Source of the DNA: Cytophagaceae bacterium
GTDB lineage: Bacteria; Bacteroidota; Bacteroidia; Cytophagales; Spirosomataceae
NCBI GenBank assembly: GCA_027486845.1
Contig: JAIXOL010000033.1
Location: 62,001-126,000 of the forward strand
Direction of reading: 5' to 3'
DNA: 64,000 bases
Of this stretch, positions 9,031 through 17,813 are shown piece by piece. The position numbers and the translations under genes are program-made. How positions within the stretch are numbered: position 1 is the stretch's first letter; each line of letters starts with the position of its first letter. Below the pieces are notes generated by a model that was given only the letters and a program-made list of their open reading frames with translations, made no database searches and was not told the origin of the DNA.

Positions 9031-9834
9031 TCAGATTGCATTTATTTGTTTCAAAATCGTTTTTGTGATTGTTTTTCTACATTGACCAAAATTTGGATTC
9101 GATTCTGAACGTTTTTTTGAAATTCGAGTTGCAAAGAAATACGTATTTTCTCGACTTTCCACATATCCAACCCACCAACCCGAATCAATGCCACCGTCAC
9201 GAGTCCAACCTGTTTTCGCTCTGATTGTGTAATCGTTGGACTTTTCTGTAAACATTACTTTTTTTAAAATCTCGTAATTTCGCTTAGAAAAAGGCAGTTT
9301 TTCTTCATAGATAGCCTTCAAAAATGCAACCTGATTTTGCGGAGAAATACCAAAACGCCCAAAATTCCAAAAATCAATACCTTTTTCTGATAAATCAACA
9401 TTACCATAACGGTAGGCTTTTAGATACTTTGTATAATTTTTTTTACCTATTTTCTTCGCTAACTCGATAAATACCCAGCCAGCCGATACCTCAAACGCTT
9501 CTCGCACGGTCAAATCTTTATAAATCTCTGGTCGGTAGCCGTAAAGTGTTGTATCGGTCTTGCCTACCCATTTCACAACCTCGTTTTCGTCTTTGATTAC
9601 TTTTGTTTCCAAGGCAATCAATAAATTAATGATTTTGAAGGTCGAAGCAGGCAAACTTAGTTTTTGAGCATCAAGTGAGTCCGAATATATCCACTTTTGT
9701 TTTTTATAATCATAGATTGTAGTACTGCCTTTGATGCCACATTCTCGAAAGGCACGCTGCAAATCAGTTTGCCCCGAAACCTTAGAAGAAATGCCCAAAA
9801 AGCCAACCAATAAAACCAAACAGGGGAGTCTCAT
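9031..9834 (-). CDS. Class D (OXA-type) beta-lactamase
   Basis: Secreted serine beta-lactamase; residues 1-22 are a signal peptide (VGFLGISSKVSGQ). The acylation motif is S64-T-F-K67 (LPASTFKI), followed by YGN at 143-145, DFWNFGRFGISPQNQ and K207-T-G209. The second motif, normally SxV, reads S117-A-G119 (VSAGWVF). The length of 267 aa is typical. There are no transposase genes, inverted repeats or attC-like site next to it, and base composition matches the neighbours, so it looks like an intrinsic chromosomal gene. A BlaR-like sensor could look similar, but there is no membrane-metalloprotease part here. Confidence 0.93.
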   Translation of the reverse strand: MRLPCLVLLVGFLGISSKVSGQTDLQRAFRECGIKGSTTIYDYKKQKWIYSDSLDAQKLSLPASTFKIINLLIALETKVIKDENEVVKWVGKTDTTLYGYRPEIYKDLTVREAFEVSAGWVFIELAKKIGKKNYTKYLKAYRYGNVDLSEKGIDFWNFGRFGISPQNQVAFLKAIYEEKLPFSKRNYEILKKVMFTEKSNDYTIRAKTGWTRDGGIDSGWWVGYVESRENTYFFATRISKKRSESNPNFGQCRKTITKTILKQINAI

Positions 9835-9880
9835 TTCAAATAATTGTTTTTACAATTCAATTTTTATGACAAAATTTCAC

Positions 9881-9913
9881 TTGTAGGCACGTCCAAATTG
9901 GACGTGCCTACAA
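9881..9913. repeat. Perfect 16-bp inverted repeat (TTGTAGGCACGTCC arms)
   Basis: Arms 9881-9896 and 9898-9913 are exact reverse complements around one central A. The element lies between the divergent beta-lactamase and the small membrane protein gene, so it is not at the 3' end of either. It looks like a REP-type palindrome rather than a terminator. Confidence 0.75.
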
Positions 9914-10021
9914 AATTCATCAACCAAAACTAACATTTTATCGGCAAATAATATTGCTTTTGCTGGCTTAAAGTCATAAATCAACGATTCACTTTTCTTT
10001 TTTGGGCATTTTTCAATACTT

Positions 10022-10456
10022 TTGAACAAAAATAAGCTTAACTTGAAAAAATCTAACGAGAGCATCATCAACATTCCTGTGATTCCGCCAAAAACGGCAA
10101 GTCGTGAGGAGCGTAAAGAATTTTTGCAGGAGTCTGCCAATAAATATTTGGAGGCCATCGAAATGCAAATTGGGGATTTGAAGAAAGTGGGTAAAAATGC
10201 TTTGGTTATCGGAGGGGTGGTTTTAACTGCCTATGCTCTGACAGAATTACTTTTGCCTTCGGCTAAACAAAAAATTTCGCTTGAACCTAAGCTAATCGAA
10301 CAAGAAGAGGATAATAACGACGAAAATTCTATTGTCTGGGCTGCTCTGAAAGGTGTTGCAACTTCGGTTTTGCTGGCTGTTGCAAAAAATAAACTTTTGG
10401 GAATTATAGATAATTTTACCACCGACGCTACCGAAAATGTCGAGACAAATTCTTGA
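10022..10456 (+). CDS. Small membrane protein upstream of GGGP synthase, unknown function
   Basis: I recognise no named family in these ~144 residues. There is a charged N-terminus with PPKTASREERKEF, a first membrane segment near residues 58-77 (ALVIGGVVLTAYALTELLLP), an acidic stretch (EQEEDNNDEN) and a second hydrophobic segment near 106-124. No ATG is available; the frame opens at 9980 and TTG at 10022 is the best start. The 3' end overlaps the GGGP synthase start by 20 bases, which implies translational coupling. Inference: a small inner-membrane protein cotranscribed with the lipid and folate genes. Confidence 0.6.
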   Translation: MNKNKLNLKKSNESIINIPVIPPKTASREERKEFLQESANKYLEAIEMQIGDLKKVGKNALVIGGVVLTAYALTELLLPSAKQKISLEPKLIEQEEDNNDENSIVWAALKGVATSVLLAVAKNKLLGIIDNFTTDATENVETNS

Positions 10457-11195
10457 TAAAATACTAACCAACAAGCAATTACAAAAGAAATCTTTGGCTG
10501 TTTTGCTTGACCCCGACAAAGTTGAGCTAAATTCTTTTGGAACTTTTTTGTATGCCTGTGCCGAAAACCGAGTAGATTATTTCTTGGTTGGCGGTAGCTT
10601 AATTACGAAAAACATCATGGGCGAAATGATTGCCATCATTCGCCAAAAAACCAATATTCCTGTCATTGTTTTTCCAGGAAATAGCCTACACATTGAGCCT
10701 ACTGCCGACGCCATTCTTCTGCTTTCACTGATTTCTGGGCGAAACCCTGATTATTTGATTGGTCAGCATGTAATTGCTGCTCCGCTACTTAAACAAAGCG
10801 GTTTGGAGATTTTATCAACAGGCTATATGCTTATTGATAGCGGTCGCCAAACAACGGTTTCTTACATCAGCAATACAACTCCTATTCCGCATGATAAGGC
10901 TGATATTGCAGTTTGTACGGCAATGGCAGGCGAAATGCTTGGTCAAAAACTGATTTATCTTGATGGCGGAAGTGGAGCGATGTACCCTGTTTCTCCAAAA
11001 ATGATTCAGAAAGTAAGCAAAAACATTAGTTTACCGCTAATTGTTGGAGGTGGAATCAATTCACCCGAAAAGGCTACCGCCGCCCTCGAAGCGGGAGCAG
11101 ATATTATTGTAATTGGTAATGCTTTCGAAAAAAAACCCGCTTTACTTTCAGAAATCGCCGAAGTAGTTCACTCCTTTAATTTATCAATTGCTTGA
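10437..11195 (+). CDS. Geranylgeranylglyceryl (or heptaprenylglyceryl) phosphate synthase
   Basis: Joins a polyprenyl diphosphate to glycerol-1-phosphate through an ether bond; bacterial members belong to the PcrB/GGGPS TIM-barrel family. Visible blocks are LAVLLDPDK, YFLVGGSLI, VIVFPGN, LLLSLISGRNPDYLIGQH, STGYMLID, YLDGGSGA, LIVGGGINSPEKA and AGADIIVIGNAFEKKP. The length of 252 aa fits group II enzymes, which occur in archaea and Bacteroidota. The ATG at 10437 lies inside the preceding gene, and the stop overlaps the TTG start of folK, so three genes form a tight operon. The product lipid in Bacteroidota is not obvious from sequence. Confidence 0.93.
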   Translation: MSRQILDKILTNKQLQKKSLAVLLDPDKVELNSFGTFLYACAENRVDYFLVGGSLITKNIMGEMIAIIRQKTNIPVIVFPGNSLHIEPTADAILLLSLISGRNPDYLIGQHVIAAPLLKQSGLEILSTGYMLIDSGRQTTVSYISNTTPIPHDKADIAVCTAMAGEMLGQKLIYLDGGSGAMYPVSPKMIQKVSKNISLPLIVGGGINSPEKATAALEAGADIIVIGNAFEKKPALLSEIAEVVHSFNLSIA

Positions 11196-11683
11196 AACAC
11201 AATAAAGTCTTTCTAGGTTTAGGTTCAAATTTGGGCAATCGTTCAGAAAACCTCTTGATGGCTCAGAAGTTAATTGAAGATAAAGTTGGCAAAACTCTCT
11301 CGAAATCAAGTATTTATGAAACTGCAGCGTGGGGAATCACTGAACAAAACGCTTTTTTGAACCAAGTACTAGAAATCGAAACCATTTTTTCGCCAAATGC
11401 AGTACTTCATTTAGTACTAAAAATCGAGAAAGATATGGGGCGTATTCGTGAAATAAAGTGGGGAGAACGTAGCATTGATATTGATGTTTTATACTATAAT
11501 AACGAGATTATTTCTACCGAAAACCTTACGGTTCCACACCCTTTTATACAAGAGCGAAAATTTGTTTTAGTACCACTTTGCGAAATCGCAGCAGCGTTTA
11601 TTCACCCCAAATTAAAAAAATCAAACCTTGAATTACTCAAAAATTGCCAAGATTCAGGCGAAATAGTTGTCTTTAATTCATAA
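11192..11683 (+). CDS. folK: 2-amino-4-hydroxy-6-hydroxymethyldihydropteridine diphosphokinase (HPPK)
   Basis: Transfers pyrophosphate from ATP to the pterin in folate synthesis. Motifs are VFLGLGSNLGNR, YETAAWG, FLNQVLEIET, EKDMGRIREIKWGERSIDID and VPHPFIQERKFVLVPL. The length of 163 aa is typical. The only sensible start is TTG at 11192, which overlaps the preceding TGA by four bases (TTGA). The 3' end overlaps the convergent methyltransferase gene by 11 bases. Confidence 0.92.
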   Translation: MKHNKVFLGLGSNLGNRSENLLMAQKLIEDKVGKTLSKSSIYETAAWGITEQNAFLNQVLEIETIFSPNAVLHLVLKIEKDMGRIREIKWGERSIDIDVLYYNNEIISTENLTVPHPFIQERKFVLVPLCEIAAAFIHPKLKKSNLELLKNCQDSGEIVVFNS

Positions 11684-12416
11684 TTGCGGGTACTTTCTGA
11701 GCCACAAATATCATTCGGTCAGATTCTGACACTTCGAAAGGTTTTAGGTCATAGCTTCCATAGATTTCTTTGCAAGTCAATTCTGCCTTTCGGAAGTAAT
11801 ATCTAAAATCTTCGCAAGTCAAAATCTTGACACGTTCTTCAAAATGATGATGCTCACATTCGTAGTCGAAATCAATATTTTTTACTATGAAACCGTATTC
11901 GATTTTCTTTGTAATGATGAATTTTATGCCATCAACTTCTTTTTCATAGTATTTTGTTAAGTTTTTTACAGCTTTAGCACTATTCATATAATCAAGCACT
12001 AGTGTACCACCCGATTTTAAATTTTCGGCAACAGCTTTTATGGCTCGAAAATTGTCATAGTTTTCATCAAAATATCCAAAACTTGTAAATAAATTTAGGA
12101 CAAAATCAAAAGAGCCTGAGCGAAAAGTTTCACGCATGTCATGCACATAGAAACCCAAATGCTCATTTGCAGATTGCTTAGCAGCTTCGATATTATTCGG
12201 AGATAAATCAACACCAATTACATCATAACCTTTTGAATTAAGGTAAATCGAATGTCGTCCTTTGCCACAAGCAAGGTCGAGAAAAACATCAGAATTTTTG
12301 AAATTGAGTTTTATTTCGAGGTTATCAATAAAGTGTTGAGCTTCTTCGTAGCTTCGGCTTTTGTAAAGTTGGTGATAAAAAGATGTATCAAACCATTCTG
12401 CAAACCACTCTTTCAT
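11673..12416 (-). CDS. Class I SAM-dependent methyltransferase
   Basis: The Rossmann-type SAM-binding fold shows motif I as VFLDLACGKGRHSIYL, motif II around DVIGVDLSPNNIEAAK and the post-II strand FDFVLNLFTSFGYF. The length is 247 aa. The substrate cannot be read from sequence; the C-terminal half (YECEHHHFEERVKILT, YYFRKAELTCKEIYGSYDL) resembles small-molecule methyltransferases. It stands alone on its strand, overlaps folK tail-to-tail and is divergent from the secreted protein that follows. Confidence 0.88.
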   Translation of the reverse strand: MKEWFAEWFDTSFYHQLYKSRSYEEAQHFIDNLEIKLNFKNSDVFLDLACGKGRHSIYLNSKGYDVIGVDLSPNNIEAAKQSANEHLGFYVHDMRETFRSGSFDFVLNLFTSFGYFDENYDNFRAIKAVAENLKSGGTLVLDYMNSAKAVKNLTKYYEKEVDGIKFIITKKIEYGFIVKNIDFDYECEHHHFEERVKILTCEDFRYYFRKAELTCKEIYGSYDLKPFEVSESDRMIFVAQKVPAIMN

Positions 12417-12531
12417 TATCTTTATATCAATTTAGTACGTTCGGAGTTGAGAGAAATTAAGTCCGAATTCAATTTTTTTTCAAAGTTAACGTTATATCTA
12501 GCATACAAAATTACCATCATTCTCATCAAAA

Positions 12532-13527
12532 ATGAAACTTTATCAGAAAATATACCAATTTGCTTCGATTTCATCATTTGTTTTATTGTCGTTATCGATA
12601 GCCGATGCCCAAACAAGCGATGCCGTTCCGAAAGCAAAACGTAAAGGAGATGAAGGGTATAAAAAAGAAACAATTCAACAAAAACTAGATAAACTTCCTG
12701 TGGGCATAACAACCCCAAATGCTTCGGCTTCATTACCAGGAGGTAATAATATTTCGAGTATTGATGATGCCAAAAAGTTTGCTGCTGAAACGTTGCCCGA
12801 TTTAGGTTTGAAACTAAAAAAGACTATAAAAGATGTAAAAAAGGAAATTAAAGGCTTAAAAAAAGAATTTAATGGCCGAGATTATGAAGGAATTAAGGTT
12901 GAAAAACAACTAATCAGGCAAGGAACTGGTAATAATCTGACTTTCTTAGAGTTTTATACCCTCAAAGAATTTACTCAACCAAATTCTTATAATCGACACC
13001 TATTTTGGTACGACCGTAAAGCCAACAGAATCGTCGAAGGCATCGGACGTGACCGTGCAACCAACGATTTAATGCATGGGCCATATAAAAAATATTTGGG
13101 CGATTTGGTAGTTGAGGAAGGTTGGTATTATCTCGGAGCAAAAGATGGTCGTTGGGAATTATACGACAAAAACTACAATTTACTCAATAAAGAATATTAC
13201 GAACGAGGCTTCTATCAAGATTCTGATATAAGTTTTTATGATGAACGCCGCACCAAAATAAAAGAAGTAAAACCTAAACTTTACGGAAAAGTGATGGGCG
13301 AATATCTTAAATTCAACGAAAGCGGAACATTGGCCGAGCAAGGCATGATGGATGATAGCGTAAAAATCGGTCGCTGGGTTGAGTTTTATCCAACAGGCAA
13401 TCGCAGAAAGAAAGAAACACAATACGGAAAAGATTGCTACGATACAATTTTTGAATCTTACATAGTTTATGAATACGACGAAAAAGGTAAAATCACTTTT
13501 GAATCACCAAAGATTAAGAAAAACTAA
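12532..13527 (+). CDS. Secreted MORN/YwqK-like repeat protein, function unknown
   Basis: A signal peptide of about 26 residues ends at IADAQ. After a Lys-rich coiled stretch (LKKTIKDVKKEIKGLKKEF), the C-terminal 200 residues contain short beta-hairpin units of the form G-x-Y-x-K/E followed by G-x-W-x-x-Y (MHGPYKKYLGD, KDGRWELYDKN, YGKVMGEYLKFNESG, KIGRWVEFYPTG), as in MORN or YwqK-type repeats. Such proteins are widespread and poorly characterised in Bacteroidota. Monocistronic. Confidence 0.7.
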   Translation: MKLYQKIYQFASISSFVLLSLSIADAQTSDAVPKAKRKGDEGYKKETIQQKLDKLPVGITTPNASASLPGGNNISSIDDAKKFAAETLPDLGLKLKKTIKDVKKEIKGLKKEFNGRDYEGIKVEKQLIRQGTGNNLTFLEFYTLKEFTQPNSYNRHLFWYDRKANRIVEGIGRDRATNDLMHGPYKKYLGDLVVEEGWYYLGAKDGRWELYDKNYNLLNKEYYERGFYQDSDISFYDERRTKIKEVKPKLYGKVMGEYLKFNESGTLAEQGMMDDSVKIGRWVEFYPTGNRRKKETQYGKDCYDTIFESYIVYEYDEKGKITFESPKIKKN

Positions 13528-13704
13528 GATTTAGTTGAGCTTATTCGAGGCGACACTCGTTGCTGTCGGATGTTAGTAGAAAAAAATAGAGTTTTTAACG
13601 ATATTTAACCCCGAATGGGAGTCAAACGTCAATCAATTGATTCTAATAATTTATAATTATTTGAAAACAGTTGTGTCAAAATTAGTTTTTTTTATTTTTT
13701 TCTT

Positions 13705-13712
13705 TAATTTTG
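13705..13712 (+). promoter_or_regulatory. -7 promoter element of aat
   Basis: TAATTTTG fits the Bacteroidota -7 consensus TAnnTTTG, 24 bases before the chosen ATG at 13737. I see no well-spaced TTG upstream, so the -33 part is not assigned. Confidence 0.5.
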
Positions 13713-13736
13713 TTGGCATATAGCTATAACTATTTA

Positions 13737-14357
13737 ATGACAAAACTTACGCCCGACGACTTATTTCATGGCTATATAAACGGTATTTTCCCGATGGCAG
13801 ATTCAGACGGGACAATTTATTGGTATTCGCCCGACCCTCGTGCCATTATTCCGCTTGATTCATATAAACCTCATAAATCACTTCGTCCTTTACTCAACAA
13901 AAACTATTTCGAGATTCGCATTGACTATGATTTTGAAGCAGTAATGCGTGGCTGTGCCGTTGCAAGAAATGATACTGATGATACTTGGATTTCGGAAGAA
14001 ATCATCGAGGCTTACACAGGCTTAAACGGCATAGGCTTGGCTCATAGTGTTGAGGCTTATTTAGATAATAAACTCGTCGGAGGACTTTATGGCGTTTCCA
14101 TTGGAGCGGCTTTTTTTGGTGAGTCAATGTTTTATACTCAGCCCAATGCTTCGAAAATAGCTTTCCATTATTTAATTCAGACACTTCGCCAACAAGGCTT
14201 TGAATTGCTTGATACTCAATTTATTAACGATAATGTAAAGCGTTTTGGGGCAATCGAAATCCCGAAAGCAAACTATTTGAACCTACTTAGAAAAGCTACT
14301 GCAAAAAAAGCCCGATTTATTGAACATGAAATCGAACATTTATTTATTAAGGCATAA
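13737..14357 (+). CDS. aat: Leucyl/phenylalanyl-tRNA--protein transferase
   Basis: Adds Leu or Phe to N-terminal Lys/Arg of proteins, making them N-end rule substrates for ClpS/ClpAP. Motifs are GYINGIFPMADSDG, IYWYSPDPRAIIPLD, AYTGLNGIGLAHSVEAY, LVGGLYGVSIGAAFFGESMF and FELLDTQFINDN. I chose ATG 13737 (206 aa) because the in-frame TTG at 13710 falls inside the promoter element. Confidence 0.94.
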   Translation: MTKLTPDDLFHGYINGIFPMADSDGTIYWYSPDPRAIIPLDSYKPHKSLRPLLNKNYFEIRIDYDFEAVMRGCAVARNDTDDTWISEEIIEAYTGLNGIGLAHSVEAYLDNKLVGGLYGVSIGAAFFGESMFYTQPNASKIAFHYLIQTLRQQGFELLDTQFINDNVKRFGAIEIPKANYLNLLRKATAKKARFIEHEIEHLFIKA

Positions 14358-14388
14358 AAAAACTCCGTACCGAAATACAGAGTCTTTT
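14357..14388. terminator. Bidirectional terminator-like hairpin
   Basis: Arms AAAACTCCGTA and TACAGAGTCTTTT pair with one bulge and one wobble. The hairpin lies between the convergent aat and dsbD-like genes, flanked by A and T runs on both sides. Confidence 0.65.
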
Positions 14389-14402
14389 GTTATTTCTCTA
14401 AA

Positions 14403-15782
14403 TCAAGGCTTTTTATAATTGCTAATGCCTTCGTCTAAAAAATTAATAAATTCTTCTTTTGAAGTATAACCAATTGGTTGTTTCACTATCAATTTTCCGT
14501 TAGAATCTTCGATTACGTAATATGGCTGGGCATTGTTGTTGTATTTTACAATTTCCAAATCCGTATTTTTATCACCGACTGTTACTTTCAATTCATCATC
14601 ATATTTTGATGTATATTGTTTTTCTTTCGGAAGCTCTTTTTTGTCATCAACATATAAAGAAGCTATCACAAAATCATTTTTAAGTTTTTCTAAAACTTCG
14701 GGGTTTGGCCAAACGTTTTCTTCCATCTTACGGCAATTTGCACAAGCATAGCCAGTAAAATCTATAAAAAGTGGTTTTCCGACTTCTTTAGAGTACGCAA
14801 GGGCATCGTCATAATCATAAAATCCTTTTAATTCATGCGGTAAATCTCGGAGTTTAGAACCATCAGCAACCGTTGTAGCGATTGTTTTTGGTGGTAAAAG
14901 TCCTGACAATAAACTTAATTCTTTATTATGTGTAACTCCTGGAACCATATAAGCTGCAAATGCAAGGAATAATGTTCCGAAAACTACTCTTGGAATATTA
15001 TATTTCTTCACTTTAGAATCCTTTGGTAGGCGAATAATTCCTAAAATATACAATCCGATGGCAACAAAAATGATTATCCAGATAACCAAAAAAGTATTTC
15101 GAGAAATATAATTAAAATGATAAGTAAGGTCGATATTACTCAAGAATTTAAGAGCTAATGCAAACTCCAAAATCCCAAAAACAGCTTTCATTTCATTCAT
15201 CCAACCACCCGATTTTGGCAAACTTTTGAGCCACTGCGGAAACATCGCCAATGACGTAAACACAACTCCAAAAGGAAGTCCAAAAGCCAACATTCCCCAA
15301 AGTGGTCTCCAAACTTCGCCTTTTGCCGCCATAATCAGCAAAGAACCAACAAACGGTGCCGTACATGAAAAAGATACTACAACGAGCGTAAGAGCCATAA
15401 AGAAAATGCCGACAAGTCCACCTTTTTCCGACATTCTATCAATATTATTGACAACTTCGTGCGGCAAAACTATTTCAAAAGCCCCCAAAAGAGAAACTCC
15501 AAAAATGATGAAAATGACAAAGAATATAAGATTTGGAATCCAGTGAGTACTTATAAAATTTAAAAATGGAGCTCCAAAAACCGTTGCTACTAAACCAATA
15601 AGTCCAAAAACGAACATGATGGAAAGTCCATAAAAAGTAGCCTTACGAGTTCCTTGCGATTGTTTCGTAAAGAAACTAACCGTCATGGGCATAATTGGAT
15701 AAATACAAGGCATAAAAATTGAAGCAAAACCCGCCAAAAATGCCGTTAAAAGAAAACCGAGAAGTGATGTACTTTCTTGCAT
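14403..15782 (-). CDS. DsbD/CcdA-like transmembrane thiol reductase with C-terminal thioredoxin domain
   Basis: Carries reducing power across the inner membrane to periplasmic thiol partners. The N-terminal ~270 residues form an eight-helix DsbD-beta region with one conserved Cys in FMPCIYPIMPMTV and the other in FSCTAPFVGSLL. The C-terminal thioredoxin-like domain has the CxxC motif ACANCRKMEENVW. The N-terminal alpha domain of E. coli DsbD is absent, as is usual for the Bacteroidota form. I start at ATG 15782 (MQESTSLLG); a TTG two codons upstream is in frame. Confidence 0.9.
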   Translation of the reverse strand: MQESTSLLGFLLTAFLAGFASIFMPCIYPIMPMTVSFFTKQSQGTRKATFYGLSIMFVFGLIGLVATVFGAPFLNFISTHWIPNLIFFVIFIIFGVSLLGAFEIVLPHEVVNNIDRMSEKGGLVGIFFMALTLVVVSFSCTAPFVGSLLIMAAKGEVWRPLWGMLAFGLPFGVVFTSLAMFPQWLKSLPKSGGWMNEMKAVFGILEFALALKFLSNIDLTYHFNYISRNTFLVIWIIIFVAIGLYILGIIRLPKDSKVKKYNIPRVVFGTLFLAFAAYMVPGVTHNKELSLLSGLLPPKTIATTVADGSKLRDLPHELKGFYDYDDALAYSKEVGKPLFIDFTGYACANCRKMEENVWPNPEVLEKLKNDFVIASLYVDDKKELPKEKQYTSKYDDELKVTVGDKNTDLEIVKYNNNAQPYYVIEDSNGKLIVKQPIGYTSKEEFINFLDEGISNYKKP

Positions 15783-15922
15783 GAACAATAAAAAATAGTG
15801 ATTACATTATTTATAACACAAAATCTGTGCAAAAGTGCGTATAAACAATTAAGAATATAGCATAAAAAGATGAAATTGCTTATTAATAAACATCATAAAA
15901 GGTTGTTATATTTATTCCCTCT

Positions 15923-16516
15923 TTAAAAATACCATTTTTCGGTCATGAGTTTGAAGGCAACCCCAGCCACAAAAGCAGATAAAATGAGATTCCAAGAGTG
16001 TTTTTTTATCTTTAAACCATTTAAAACCAAAAATGAAAGCATGATGGCAATTACCACAATGAATAATTGCCCAATTTCAAGACCAAGATTAAAAGCCAAT
16101 AATTGTAGAATTATACTTTCATCTTTCCCCAAAAGGCTTTTTAAGTAATTTGAAAAACCCATTCCATGAATAAGACCAAACATCATGGCAAAAAGGTAAC
16201 GTATCCTCGAAAATTTTTCAGGGTTAAGTACGCTTTCAGTACTTCGGTGAAAGAAATTGGCAAAACAGGTAACAATTATCGTAACAGGAATCAGAAACTC
16301 AATCAAATCTGTGCTGTATTCGATAAGTTCAAGTGCTGCCAAAGCTAAGGTAATTGAATGCCCAATAGTAAAGGCCGTGACGAGATATAGTATTTTTTGC
16401 CAATCGCTCATTCTATATATCGCACAAAGGGCTATCACAAACAATATATGGTCATAGCCGTTTATATCGGTAATGTGTTGATAACCAAGTTGTAAATAAA
16501 TCAAAAACTCATTCAT
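15923..16516 (-). CDS. HupE/UreJ-like membrane protein
   Basis: A ~197-residue polytopic membrane protein of about six helices. Conserved His-containing blocks are NGYDHILFVIALCAIYR, TAFTIGHSITLALA and MFGLIHGMGFSNYL, which define the HupE/UreJ_2 family. The family includes nickel and cobalt permease-like proteins, but no urease or hydrogenase genes are nearby, so a metal substrate is only a possibility. It precedes the DsbD-like gene on the same strand with a ~140-base gap that has no visible terminator. Confidence 0.82.
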   Translation of the reverse strand: MNEFLIYLQLGYQHITDINGYDHILFVIALCAIYRMSDWQKILYLVTAFTIGHSITLALAALELIEYSTDLIEFLIPVTIIVTCFANFFHRSTESVLNPEKFSRIRYLFAMMFGLIHGMGFSNYLKSLLGKDESIILQLLAFNLGLEIGQLFIVVIAIMLSFLVLNGLKIKKHSWNLILSAFVAGVAFKLMTEKWYF

Positions 16517-16636
16517 GTTTAGGGTTACATTTTTATATCCAACACATAAAACTTAGGTGTTTTAGTTAGGATTTATCTAACAAAATTATAAAATTTGTAT
16601 TGTTTGACTAAAATTACAACGAAAAATCAGTAAACC

Positions 16637-17752
16637 ATGAGTATTACAAAAAAAATCGGCTTTGCATGGGGCTACTCTTTTATTGCATTCTTTATCTTAG
16701 GCTATTATTACATTACTCCAAATTGGACATTCTTTGTATTTATTTATGCCTATTGTTTAATTCCGATTCTTGATGAAATTGTAAGTCGAGATTCTCAAAA
16801 CGCCAGTACCGAAGAATATGAAAAACTTCTTAATGACCGTTATTTCGACTTTTTGGTCTATTCTCACGTTTACATTCAATATTTTATGCTTTTATGGTGC
16901 TGCTATGTACTTACGCATGATAGCCTCACTTGGTATCAAATTTTTGGACTGATGCTAAGTCAAGGCGTTTATGCTTCTACTATCATCAATGTGGCTCACG
17001 AATTAGGGCATCGTAAAAGTGCGTTTGCACAATTTCATGCCCGTGCGGCTTTAATTTCAGTTTGTTACATGCACTTTTTTGTTGAACATAATCGGGGGCA
17101 TCATACGCATGTAGCAACGCCTCTCGACCCCGCAACTGCTCGCAAAAACCAAACCGTTTTTGCGTTTTGGAAACAAAGTTTATTAGGCGGATTCATCAGT
17201 GCATGGAATATCGAGAGAAAACTTCTTCAAAAGGAAAATAAGAAAACTTGGAGTATCAATAATGAAATGATTTGGGCGGTAATATTGCCAATTTTTCTCT
17301 GCTTTGTGCTTACTATTTCGTTTTGTAAATCAATTCAAGAAATTGCGTGGATTGTGCCAACGTTTTTTGTCGTGCAGAGCATCATTGCCATTTTATCTTT
17401 AGAATGTGTCAATTATATTGAGCATTATGGAATTTTGCGGAAACAACTAGAAAATGGACGCTACGAAAAAGTAAATCCACTGCATTCATGGAATGCCAAT
17501 CATTTTTATAGTAATCTATTACTTTTTCATTTGCAACGGCACTCAGACCATCATGCTTATGCGGCACGACCATATCAAGTGCTTCGCCATTTCGATGAAA
17601 GCCCACAGCTACCTTATGGCTATACGATGATGATTTTAATGTCGCTCGTGCCACCAATTTGGTTTAAAACCATGAATAAACGCTTGGAAGAATGGCAAAA
17701 AAACAGCGTTGATAATGAGCATATTATGAAAGTAGTAAAGCAGTTTGCTTGA
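16637..17752 (+). CDS. alkB: AlkB-type alkane 1-monooxygenase
   Basis: Integral-membrane di-iron enzyme that hydroxylates the terminal carbon of alkanes or similar chains with electrons from rubredoxin. All His boxes are visible: HELGHR, EHNRGHHTHV, the alkane-hydroxylase signature NYIEHYG and LQRHSDHHAYA. There are about six membrane helices and the length is 371 aa. No rubredoxin or rubredoxin reductase gene is adjacent. Distant xylene or fatty-acid hydroxylases share three boxes, but NYxEHYG favours AlkB proper. Confidence 0.92.
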   Translation: MSITKKIGFAWGYSFIAFFILGYYYITPNWTFFVFIYAYCLIPILDEIVSRDSQNASTEEYEKLLNDRYFDFLVYSHVYIQYFMLLWCCYVLTHDSLTWYQIFGLMLSQGVYASTIINVAHELGHRKSAFAQFHARAALISVCYMHFFVEHNRGHHTHVATPLDPATARKNQTVFAFWKQSLLGGFISAWNIERKLLQKENKKTWSINNEMIWAVILPIFLCFVLTISFCKSIQEIAWIVPTFFVVQSIIAILSLECVNYIEHYGILRKQLENGRYEKVNPLHSWNANHFYSNLLLFHLQRHSDHHAYAARPYQVLRHFDESPQLPYGYTMMILMSLVPPIWFKTMNKRLEEWQKNSVDNEHIMKVVKQFA

Positions 17753-17758
17753 AAGTGA

Positions 17759-17798
17759 AAAAGCCTGTAAATGTCAAAAATTGACTTTACAGGCTTTT
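17759..17798. terminator. Bidirectional terminator between alkB and prfB
   Basis: Arms AAAAGCCTGTAAATGTCA and TGACTTTACAGGCTTTT pair with one bulged T. Both strands end in a U run. It serves two convergent genes. Confidence 0.8.
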
Positions 17799-17813
17799 CA
17801 TTTGCATAAAATA

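Noticed and set aside
9031-9834. Beta-lactamase acquired on a mobile element
   Set aside because: No flanking inverted repeats, recombinase gene or shift in base composition.
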